Below the pieces are notes generated by a model. The model was not told the origin of the DNA. It was given only the letters and a program-made list of their open reading frames with translations, and made no database searches. A stretch of DNA of 46,432 nucleotides. It comes from an uncultured Dorea sp. Its GTDB lineage: Bacteria; Bacillota; Clostridia; Lachnospirales; Lachnospiraceae. Positions 34,705 through 42,287 of this stretch are shown piece by piece (the stretch's first letter is position 1; the number at the start of each line of letters is the position of its first letter). The stretch lies in assembly GCA_947063855.1 (NCBI GenBank), contig CAMSTW010000019.1:1-46432 (forward strand), in the 5' to 3' direction. The position numbers were made by a program, and so were the translations under genes.

Positions 34705-35724
34705 TTAAATTTTCCAAGATTCTGGAATAAAATATTCTTCAAACTTTTTTATCGCGTAAGTATCCGTCATCCCCGCTATGTAATCACATACAATCTGCTC
34801 CCTGGACGCCTGGGCGCTCTCCATCTTACTTAAGAACTGTTCCGGCAAAAGCTCCAGGTGGGCGATATAGTATTCGTACAGGTTGATCACCATCTTGATG
34901 GCTTTGTCTTCCTCTCCTTTCGCCATCGGATTCTGGTAGACGTTCTTGTACATGAACCGGCGAAGCCCCATCATCGCCTCCATGACCGGATCGGACATAC
35001 AGATCTTTGGCTGGTCCATACTGTTGATGATCACGTCATGGATCATCGTGTCCAGACGGACTCTGGTCGAATCTCCCAGAACCCTCCTGTATTCGCCGGG
35101 GATATCCTCCTCTCTCAGTATATTCCCCCGCACAGCATCGTCAATATCATGATTGATATACGCAATCTTATCTGACAGGCGGACAATCTGCCCTTCCAGT
35201 GTATGCGGACGGCAGCTGAACTTATGATTCCGGATCCCGTCCCTTACCTCCCAGGTCAGATTCAGTCCTTCTCCCTGACGCTCCAGGCACTCCACCACAC
35301 GCACGCTCTGTTCATTATGCCTGAACCCCAGAGGGCATACCGCATCAAGCCCATGCTCCCCTGCATGGCCAAAGGGAGTATGCCCCAGGTCATGGCCCAG
35401 GGCAATGGCCTCCACCAGGTCTTCGTTCAGCCGCAGCGCCTTCGCGATCGTCCTGGCGTTCTGAGACACCTCAAGGGTATGGGTAAGCCTCGTCCTGTAG
35501 TGATCGCCCTTGGGCAGAAGAAACACCTGCGTCTTCTGCTTCAGCCTCCGGAATGCCTTACAATGAAGGATCCGATCCCGGTCTCTCTGGAACACCGGGC
35601 GGATATCACATTCCTCTTCCTCGCGCTCTCTGCCCACCGAGTCTCTGCTCTTCGTCGCATAAGGGCTTAAATATTCCAGCTCCCGGTTCTCCAGTTCCTC
35701 CCGGATCGATCTTAGTTCCTTCAC
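34705..35724 (-). CDS. dgt: dGTP triphosphohydrolase (HD domain)
   Basis: This HD-domain enzyme hydrolyses dGTP to deoxyguanosine and triphosphate. It has 339 residues, in the shorter clostridial form. Motifs are RRLKQKTQVF, THTLEVSQNARTIA (first His), LGHDLGHTPFGHAGE (the HD pair) and KIAYINHDIDDA (late Asp). The only supported start is a GTG at 35724, with GAGG about seven bases upstream; an in-frame TGA lies just before. It precedes dnaG by 47 bases on the same strand. Confidence 0.93.
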   Translation of the reverse strand: MKELRSIREELENRELEYLSPYATKSRDSVGREREEEECDIRPVFQRDRDRILHCKAFRRLKQKTQVFLLPKGDHYRTRLTHTLEVSQNARTIAKALRLNEDLVEAIALGHDLGHTPFGHAGEHGLDAVCPLGFRHNEQSVRVVECLERQGEGLNLTWEVRDGIRNHKFSCRPHTLEGQIVRLSDKIAYINHDIDDAVRGNILREEDIPGEYRRVLGDSTRVRLDTMIHDVIINSMDQPKICMSDPVMEAMMGLRRFMYKNVYQNPMAKGEEDKAIKMVINLYEYYIAHLELLPEQFLSKMESAQASREQIVCDYIAGMTDTYAIKKFEEYFIPESWKI

Positions 35725-35740
35725 ACTCCTGCCTCACTTT

Positions 35741-37243
35741 CTAAATCTCCCCAAGCCGTTCCTCTATCGCGCGCACGACCGTCTCAAGCACCTTGATCCT
35801 CGCATAATACTTGCAGTTGCCCTCCACAACGATCCACGGCGCATTGGGCGTGGACGTCCGTATCAGCATCTCATTGACTGCTTCCTCGTACTGCTCCCAT
35901 TTCTCCCGGTTGCGCCAGTCCTCATCCGTGATCTTCCACTGCTTCTCGGGGTTCTCCTGTCTGGCCTTGAATCTCCTGGCCTGTTCATCCTTATCAATCT
36001 GCATCCAGAATTTCAGCACGATGGCGCCTGCATCCGTCAGATCCTTCTCCATGTCGTTCATTTCCTTAAACGCCCTCTGCCATTCCTGCTTCGAGCAGAA
36101 GCCTTCGATCCGCTCCACCATAACCCTGCCGTACCAGGTCCTGTCGAATATGGTAACGTGTCCGGCCTTGGGCATATCCACCCAGAACCGCCACAGATAA
36201 TGATGGGCCTTCTCTATATCATTCGGGGAGGCCGTAGGATGGACCACATATCCTCTGGGATCCATCTTCTCCGTCAGACGCTTGATGGCGCCTCCCTTGC
36301 CTCCTGCATCCCAGCCCTCGAAGCCAAGCACCACCGGTATCCGCCTCCGGTACAGCTCGCCGTGCAGCTTCTCCATCTTCTTCTGCAGGACCTCCAGCCG
36401 TTCCTTATACTCCTCTTTCGTATATGTAAGGCTCAGATCTGCCTTCCCCAGAACAGAATCCCTGAAATGCGTATCCTTCTTAAGATCTGACTTACAGCCC
36501 GCCGCCGTGGTCCTGCCGCCTGTGCGCCGCTTCGCCTCTTCTACCTTCTCTGCCAGGATCTGTGCAACGATCGCATAGATCTTCGCCGTGGCAAACCGCC
36601 GGTCTACCGCTTCCACCACATTCCACGGCGCATATTCCGTGTCTGTGCGCGTCAGCATCTCTTCATTCATCTCCTGATACTTTCCGAACTTCTTATTGCG
36701 CTTCAGGTCACCTTCACTTACCCGCCACGCAGTCTCCTTAGAACTTAACAGCTTCTCAAAACGCTTCTTCTGAGACTTCTTGTCAATGGCAAGAAATATC
36801 TTGATGATCACCATGCCGTCGGCGCTTAACTGCTCCTCAAAGGAACAGATGGAACGATAGGCATCCGCCAGTTCTTCCTTCTTCGTCTTCTTGTCAAACC
36901 GGTCGATCAGAACCTTGCGGTACCAGCTGCTGTCGTAGATTGCAATCCTGCCCTTCGCCGGCATCTTGGTCCAGAACCTCCACATGAAAGGATGCATCCT
37001 CTCCTCTTCTGATTCATTCTTAACCGCATAGACCTCGAATCCTCTTGGGTCAAGCGCCTTGATAAGCTCTCCGATCTGTACGCCCTTGCCGGACGCCCCG
37101 TAGCCCTCGAACGCGATCATGACCGGTATGCCCAGATTCCTGCACTCTCTCTGGAGTTTCCCAAGCTTAGGCTCTAACTCCGCCATCTTCTCCTTGTATT
37201 CCGTTTTACCAAGCGACTTTGTTAAATCTAATTTATCTAACAT
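35741..37243 (-). CDS. Tandem PPK2 polyphosphate kinase/phosphotransferase
   Basis: This 500-residue protein is two PPK2 domains in tandem, the form of polyphosphate:AMP phosphotransferase (PAP, class II PPK2), which uses polyphosphate to make ADP from AMP. The first P-loop is AFEGYGASGKGVQIGEL (from about residue 41) and lacks the usual Asp of GxDxxGKG. The second is GFEGWDAGGKGGAIKRL (about residue 302), which keeps it, so the C-terminal domain looks catalytically typical and the N-terminal one less so. In PAP only the second domain is known to be catalytic. AAAGGAGGAGC precedes the ATG. It lies 16 bases upstream of dgt. Confidence 0.9.
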   Translation of the reverse strand: MLDKLDLTKSLGKTEYKEKMAELEPKLGKLQRECRNLGIPVMIAFEGYGASGKGVQIGELIKALDPRGFEVYAVKNESEEERMHPFMWRFWTKMPAKGRIAIYDSSWYRKVLIDRFDKKTKKEELADAYRSICSFEEQLSADGMVIIKIFLAIDKKSQKKRFEKLLSSKETAWRVSEGDLKRNKKFGKYQEMNEEMLTRTDTEYAPWNVVEAVDRRFATAKIYAIVAQILAEKVEEAKRRTGGRTTAAGCKSDLKKDTHFRDSVLGKADLSLTYTKEEYKERLEVLQKKMEKLHGELYRRRIPVVLGFEGWDAGGKGGAIKRLTEKMDPRGYVVHPTASPNDIEKAHHYLWRFWVDMPKAGHVTIFDRTWYGRVMVERIEGFCSKQEWQRAFKEMNDMEKDLTDAGAIVLKFWMQIDKDEQARRFKARQENPEKQWKITDEDWRNREKWEQYEEAVNEMLIRTSTPNAPWIVVEGNCKYYARIKVLETVVRAIEERLGEI

Positions 37244-37430
37244 AAGCTCCTCCTTTTTTGCAAAATACGTGTTCTCTCCCTATTATACACCATATTCGCC
37301 ATATATACCGGGTAATTTATGAAAAAAATGAATGATATTTTGTCATATCGACAGAATTGCAGGCTTGATTTCCAGAAAAAGAAAAACCGGAAGTCCCTTT
37401 CTAAAGGCCCCTGATCCTTCTCTTATGCGC

Positions 37431-37473
37431 AAAACAGCGCGAAAGCCGAACCACTCGTGTTCTGCTTCGCGCT
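37431..37473 (-). terminator. Terminator of the tRNA-Leu gene
   Basis: On the minus strand AGCGCGAA pairs with TTCGCGCT across a loop of about 22 bases and is followed by GTTTTG. It begins seven bases after the tRNA 3' end. Confidence 0.75.
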
Positions 37474-37479
37474 CTCTGA

Positions 37480-37563
37480 TGCGGAAGATGGGACTTGAAC
37501 CCACACAGCTCGAAAGCTACAAGATCCTTAGTCTTGCTCGTCTGCCAGTTCCGACACTTCCGC
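37480..37563 (-). tRNA. tRNA-Leu, anticodon AAG
   Basis: This 84-base gene has acceptor arms GCGGAAG and CTTCCGC with discriminator A, a D-arm with AACTGGCAGA, an anticodon stem CAAGA/TCTTG with loop CTAAGGA (anticodon AAG), a long class II variable arm AGCT-TTCG-AGCT, and GGTTCAAGTCC in the T-arm. It decodes CUU. CCA is not encoded. An A at position 34 in bacterial tRNA-Leu normally implies conversion to inosine by TadA. Confidence 0.95.
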
Positions 37564-37628
37564 ACAGGACTTATTAACTGTCCGAAAAGTATAATACTAC
37601 ATCCCCCTGCAAAAGTCAACAGATAATT

Positions 37629-38168
37629 TTACTTTTTTCGCAAAATATTTTTCCGGATGTACCGGAAGGTCTTCTCCTCCCCGTCCCTTGCAAGCATCCG
37701 GAGCAGGAAATGCAGAAGCCTGGCCGTCTCCGGGTGAACCATATTGCCCAGACGCGCCGCTCCCTTCTCATAATACTTAAGCGGGTGCGAATCCACATAA
37801 TTGCCGCCCTGGTATGTCTTAGAAGCCGCAATCCTGTCTATAAACATCTCGATCACATACTTCCTTGGCATCTTCATACCGATCATACCGTCCCCGGGAT
37901 CCGTACTGTAATCGATCCAGTACTCGTAATGATGCTTGTTCCTGCCTTTATGATGAAGCCACGCACTGGAATATCCCACATCCTCCCGCTCTGCATTATT
38001 GGGACTTCTGTTCCCCTGATAATATCTGCAGCCCACGAGAAATTCCGAGGGCATATACTTCGTCAGATCATGAAGAAGTCCCTGCTTATAGAGCCCTACC
38101 TTAAAGCATCCCTTCATGACCAGTAATTTATGATGATTTATCGTCTTAAAATGCTGCCATGCTTTCAT
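37629..38168 (-). CDS. DUF5662-family protein
   Basis: This soluble protein of about 179 residues resembles the DUF5662 group, common in clostridia. Conserved His and Asp residues are in GLLHDLTKYMPSEF and WLHHKGRNKHHYEYWID, suggesting a metal-dependent HD-like phosphohydrolase fold; that is inference. An in-frame GTG at 38180 could add four residues; I prefer the ATG at 38168, although neither has an ideal ribosome site. It lies between tRNA-Leu and a TraX-like gene with no functional link visible. Function unknown. Confidence 0.75.
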   Translation of the reverse strand: MKAWQHFKTINHHKLLVMKGCFKVGLYKQGLLHDLTKYMPSEFLVGCRYYQGNRSPNNAEREDVGYSSAWLHHKGRNKHHYEYWIDYSTDPGDGMIGMKMPRKYVIEMFIDRIAASKTYQGGNYVDSHPLKYYEKGAARLGNMVHPETARLLHFLLRMLARDGEEKTFRYIRKNILRKK

Positions 38169-38279
38169 CCTTCCACTCACTCTCCGTTACTGTTCTTTCT
38201 CATTGCCTGTCCGGCCGGTTCTCTTATCTCTAATACCACTCTGTCATCTTCCCTTACGGTTTTGCCGGGCATGCCCAGG

Positions 38280-38942
38280 TTATACCACCGCCTCCGCGAT
38301 CATATACAATATCAGCAGATGCACCGGATAGAAGGCATAGAAGAAATACTTCATCTTTCTTCCCTGCCTGCCGTTATACAGCGCGATCGGAATCATGGCC
38401 AGCGCGCCGTACCCCTGGACGCTGCCGTACCACAGGAAATTCCATACCGCCCCGCAGGCAAGCCCCGCCCACAGGCACTCGCGGAACAGATAGAATACGG
38501 CGATCAGCAGTATCCCCTTGAAGCTGTAATCCGTCCGCAGCACCACCGCCAGCCACATGACCAGCAGCACCGCCGCTATCTTGACCGGCCATTCCACACA
38601 ATGCTTCAGCAGACACATGAGGATGATTCCAAGCGACAAGGTGAAGAACACATTCTGTCCCCCGAATTCCAGAATCTCTCCGTGAAAAGCAATGTCATAG
38701 GGAATCTCCGAGATCAGCGCAAAACACCCAAGCCTCGCCAGATACAGGCGGACATCATGGGTGTGGCAGAATCCCTCCACCAGCAGAAAACAGAAGATGG
38801 GAAACGACAGACGCCCCACATACCGCCATACCATCTCACCCGGGAATAAGACTGCGCCGATGTGATCGACCACCATCGTTACGATCGCGATCCACTTAAG
38901 CTGATACGATGTCAGCCCTGCCCTTTTTATTGACTCTTCCAT
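38280..38942 (-). CDS. TraX-family membrane protein
   Basis: This integral membrane protein of 220 residues and about seven helices is of the TraX family. TraX on the F plasmid acetylates pilin, but chromosomal clostridial homologues have unknown roles. Family features are the N-terminal SYQLKWIAIVTMVVDHIGAVLFP, LSFPIFCFLLVEGFCHTHD, and the C-terminal YAFYPVHLLILYMIA. GGGAGGAAC precedes the ATG. The gene starts inside the 3' end of the upstream GH13-like gene, overlapping it by 47 bases in another frame. Confidence 0.88.
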   Translation of the reverse strand: MEESIKRAGLTSYQLKWIAIVTMVVDHIGAVLFPGEMVWRYVGRLSFPIFCFLLVEGFCHTHDVRLYLARLGCFALISEIPYDIAFHGEILEFGGQNVFFTLSLGIILMCLLKHCVEWPVKIAAVLLVMWLAVVLRTDYSFKGILLIAVFYLFRECLWAGLACGAVWNFLWYGSVQGYGALAMIPIALYNGRQGRKMKYFFYAFYPVHLLILYMIAEAVV

Positions 38943-40638
38943 GTTCCTCCCTGCCCACGATCACCATGATCGTTCTCTCTTTTAAAACTACCGTCCTCTG
39001 ATTCTTAAGCAGCTCTTCTGCCTCCAGGATGCCGTCCTGCGTAGAGGCAATCTTATACCACTTCTTCTCTCTTGGCAGCGCCGGCAGCGCAAAGGAATGG
39101 TCGATCCAATGCATGTTGTAGGCCACGAAGCAGTCCTCGCCGCCTGTGGCCGCACCACTGTAATAGACCCCCAGCTGCCTGCTGAAAACCTCTCTTGGCA
39201 CCTGCCACGCGCTCTCTCCATGATAGGATACGTCCGGAACCCCGCAGCTTACCTGGTCAATGCCCCGCATCTCTTCTTCCGGCCAGAAAACCGGATGCGT
39301 TCTGCGGATCCGTATCAGCTGCTTCACAAAATCATGAAGATTCTTCTTCTGCTCAAGCTTATGCCAGTCCGTCCAGCCTGTCGGATTATCCTGGCAATAT
39401 ACGTTATTATTCCCCTTCTGGGAATTCCCAAATTCATCTCCGGCAAGAATACACGGCACTCCCTGAGATAAAAGCAGCAGGAAAAAGGCATTCTTCATCT
39501 GCCGTCCGCGCAGTGACACGACAGCCTTCTTCCTCGTCTGTCCCTCCGCACCGCAGTTCCAGCTGTAATTATACTCCGGCCCGTCCTGGTTATTCTCCCC
39601 GTTCGCCTCATTATGCTTACGGTCATAGGACACCAGATCATTCAGCGTGAATCCATTCTGATCCGTGATACAATTGAATATGCCGTCTTCCCTGGAATTA
39701 TGACGGAGCCAGTGCATCACTGCATCCATCATCCCCTCGTCCCCCTTAAGAAAACGGCGCATGGTCGTCTGGAAATCCGTCCGGTGGACCATGATCTTCG
39801 TCTTCTTCAATATGGGATCCGCATAGATTGCATCCATCGGCGCAATCTGGGGATTCAGGATAAATCCGTCGATATGATACTCGATCATATAATATCTTAA
39901 GCACTCCTCCATCGTCTGCTTCGAGAGTTCCTCTGTAAAGGGCATCTCAAGCACTACCTCTATCCCTTCTTTGTGAAAGGCCTTCACCATGTCCTTTAAC
40001 TCCCTGACCGCATCCTTTGACGCCGCATAGGAGCTCTTTGGCGCGAACCAGTAGGCAGGCCCGTAACCCCAGTAATTACGGTATCTCTGACACTCTTCAA
40101 AATCATAGACCGGCATACAGTGAATCTGGTTAATCCCCAGATCCCTGAGATACGGAAGCTTCTCCACGACTCCCTGAAACGTCCCCTTATGCTTCACCTT
40201 CGATGAAGAATGCTTCGTAAACCCTCTCACATGCAGACTGTATGCCACTATACTGTGGTACGGCAGGCACAGCGGCACATCGCCCTCCCAGTCATACTCC
40301 CGGTCATACAGCATCCCTCTCACCTCATGCTTCTGGACGTCGCACGGCCGTCCCCAGACCTCCCTGCCTGCAATCGCCTTCACGTACGGGTCGATCACGA
40401 CCTGTCCGTCAACCCGGTAATTATACTCATACCCTGATGCATCCATCCCCTCCAGTGCAAGATAACGTACCTCTCCAATCTCCCGCTTCATCTCATATAC
40501 GGCACATGGCTTCTTCCTGCCGGCCCGGTATAATAATAACTGACATTCCTTCTCCTGCGGAACAGCCACTGAGAAATTCACTGCTGTCCCTATCATCGTA
40601 GTCCCTAACGGTAAGGGCCGCCCCTGTATCTCCTTCAT
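38896..40638 (-). CDS. GH13 debranching-enzyme homologue lacking catalytic residues
   Basis: This 580-residue protein resembles glycogen-debranching and isoamylase/pullulanase GH13 enzymes, with an N-terminal early-set domain (residues about 1-95) and an alpha-amylase barrel (about 125-480). The barrel landmarks are clear, for example YSLHVRGFTKHSS, YWGYGPAYWFAPKSSY, GFTLNDLVSYDRKHN and GVPCILAGDEFGNSQKGNNN. The three catalytic positions are not: the nucleophile segment DGFRFDL reads DGFILNP (Asp to N262), the acid/base segment has H285 in place of Glu, and the AHDGFTL segment reads DQNGFTL (Asp to N328). Motif I also lacks its NH. The frame is intact, so I call a probable pseudoenzyme, perhaps a glucan-binding protein. 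AGGAAGG precedes the ATG. Confidence 0.85.
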   Translation of the reverse strand: MKEIQGRPLPLGTTMIGTAVNFSVAVPQEKECQLLLYRAGRKKPCAVYEMKREIGEVRYLALEGMDASGYEYNYRVDGQVVIDPYVKAIAGREVWGRPCDVQKHEVRGMLYDREYDWEGDVPLCLPYHSIVAYSLHVRGFTKHSSSKVKHKGTFQGVVEKLPYLRDLGINQIHCMPVYDFEECQRYRNYWGYGPAYWFAPKSSYAASKDAVRELKDMVKAFHKEGIEVVLEMPFTEELSKQTMEECLRYYMIEYHIDGFILNPQIAPMDAIYADPILKKTKIMVHRTDFQTTMRRFLKGDEGMMDAVMHWLRHNSREDGIFNCITDQNGFTLNDLVSYDRKHNEANGENNQDGPEYNYSWNCGAEGQTRKKAVVSLRGRQMKNAFFLLLLSQGVPCILAGDEFGNSQKGNNNVYCQDNPTGWTDWHKLEQKKNLHDFVKQLIRIRRTHPVFWPEEEMRGIDQVSCGVPDVSYHGESAWQVPREVFSRQLGVYYSGAATGGEDCFVAYNMHWIDHSFALPALPREKKWYKIASTQDGILEAEELLKNQRTVVLKERTIMVIVGREEHGRVNKKGRADIVSA

Positions 40639-40814
40639 GTCTCATCCTTCCTGTCATCCCGTAACCTGCCAATCCCCTGCAAACCGTCTGTAAACCTATC
40701 CCCGCGATCTGCCCGGCCGGCGGTCCTGATACACTCTATGCGCTCTTCGTTTCTTATGCTGCACGTGTCCCTTCTTACATACCACGGCGTCCGTATGCAC
40801 ATACCCCGACACGT

Positions 40815-41822
40815 CTACTGCCATCCGTCTACTCCATACATATCAACATTATCTTTATCAATCATAAAAACTTCTTCGTATATCTCGCTTTCGTATTCCT
40901 CGCCGTTCAACATACACAAGGCCGTCTTCGCCGCCGTCTTCCCCATACTGATCGGCGACTGGGCAGCCGTACCGGCAATCTGTCCGCTGGCTTTCTTAAG
41001 CTCCTTCTTGATATCCGGCGATCCGTCCACGCCATATATGACCACCTCGTTCATCCCCGCAAGGTTCACCGCCGTCTTCGCCGCAACTGCAAGCTGGTCG
41101 TTCCCGCACATGATCGCCCTCACGTCCGGATGATCCGCAACAATCATCTTCGACATCTCCAGAGCTTTCTCAAACTCTCCGTTGGTATCCTCCCTTGCCA
41201 CAACCTCAAATCCCTTCTCTGCCTCCGCGATCGCCTCCTCGAATCCTGTAATACGGTCATTGATGGAATTCTGCGTGGGACACTCCAGTATCGCTACCTT
41301 TCCTCCCTCCGGACATCTGACGATCAGATCTTCTCCGCAGATATAGCCCGCTTCCCTGTTATCCGAACCGATATAGGCGTCCACATAATCCATCTCTTTT
41401 ACCTGTGTATCCACATTAATAATCCTGACATCAGCCTCCTTAAGAAATTCAAGCGCCCCGGTGATCTTTTCCCAGTCAACCGGGCACAGAAATACTGCGT
41501 CGACCCCTTCTTCGACCATCTCCCGGATCTGGGCCTCCTGAAGCTCGGGATCCGACGCCGGATCCTTGGTGAGCATCGTATATCCGCCCTTCTCCAGCAT
41601 TTCCCTGACAGCCGATTCCAACGTTATAAAATACGGGTTCTCCATATCAATTCCCGAAAATCCGAATACATATGTATCTTCTTCCTGTATATCCTCAGTT
41701 TCTTCCGACTCCCTGGAAACAGCATTATCCTCTGGAGTCCCTACATTCTTCTTGCATGCAGCCAAAACGAAAATGCCGACCAGCATCGCGGACAATGCCC
41801 ACAGCATTCCCCTCTTCCTCAT
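40815..41822 (-). CDS. Sugar-binding-type ABC substrate-binding lipoprotein, orphan
   Basis: This 335-residue lipoprotein is of the type 1 periplasmic-binding (RbsB-like) fold. A signal peptide with lipobox VLAAC gives Cys at about residue 23, followed by an acidic linker. The domain contains FGFSGIDMENPYF, EMVEEGVDAVFLCPVDWE, NVDTQVKEMDYVDAYIGSDN, DRITGFEEAIAE and MCGNDQLAVAAKTA. It would bind a sugar or similar solute at the outer face of the membrane. TTTAAGGAGGAAG precedes the ATG. No ABC ATPase or permease gene is adjacent; the next gene on the strand is the GH13-like protein, so it could be a sensor protein or use a distant transporter. Confidence 0.88.
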   Translation of the reverse strand: MRKRGMLWALSAMLVGIFVLAACKKNVGTPEDNAVSRESEETEDIQEEDTYVFGFSGIDMENPYFITLESAVREMLEKGGYTMLTKDPASDPELQEAQIREMVEEGVDAVFLCPVDWEKITGALEFLKEADVRIINVDTQVKEMDYVDAYIGSDNREAGYICGEDLIVRCPEGGKVAILECPTQNSINDRITGFEEAIAEAEKGFEVVAREDTNGEFEKALEMSKMIVADHPDVRAIMCGNDQLAVAAKTAVNLAGMNEVVIYGVDGSPDIKKELKKASGQIAGTAAQSPISMGKTAAKTALCMLNGEEYESEIYEEVFMIDKDNVDMYGVDGWQ

Positions 41823-41928
41823 AATCGTCTTCCTCCTTAAAATCTACTCTTCCGAATACATTCTACAACATTTTTTTTGTGAAGTCTATAACGAAGAAAA
41901 CAAAAATCCTGTCAAAACCAAAACTTTC

Positions 41929-41957
41929 TTGCAATTTTAAGGCAGCTTTGTTACAGT
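41929..41957 (+). promoter_or_regulatory. Promoter of the DUF1292 gene
   Basis: TTGCAA (41929-41934), 17 bases, TACAGT (41952-41957). It ends about 30 bases before the DUF1292 ATG at 41991, with an AAAGGAGAAG ribosome site between. Close to a sigma-A consensus. Confidence 0.6.
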
Positions 41958-41990
41958 TAAAGTATCTAAAAAGCAAAGGAGAAGAATATT

Positions 41991-42287
41991 ATGGACGAAT
42001 ACATGACCGTAGAACTGACATTGGACAATGACGAAGTCGTAGAATGCGCGATCCTCACATTATTCGAGGCGGGCGGCAGAGAATACATCGCGCTTCTTCC
42101 GCTGAACGAAGATGCAGACACCGAAGACGGCGACGTCTACCTCTACCGCTATGTTGAAACCAGTGACGGCGAGCCCGAACTTGAGAATATTGAAGATGAC
42201 GAAGAATACGAGATTGCCGCGGACGCCTTCGACAAATGGATGGATACACAGGATTTCGAGGAACTGGACGGGGAATCAGACGAGTAG
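41991..42287 (+). CDS. DUF1292 family protein (98 aa)
   Basis: This small acidic cytoplasmic protein of the DUF1292 family is widespread in Bacillota and of unknown function. The family core is visible: MTVELTLDNDEVVECAILTLFE, REYIALLPLNE, VYLYRYVE and YEIAADAFDKWMDT. AAAGGAGAAG precedes the ATG. It ends 12 bases inside the convergent helicase gene. Confidence 0.92.
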   Translation: MDEYMTVELTLDNDEVVECAILTLFEAGGREYIALLPLNEDADTEDGDVYLYRYVETSDGEPELENIEDDEEYEIAADAFDKWMDTQDFEELDGESDE

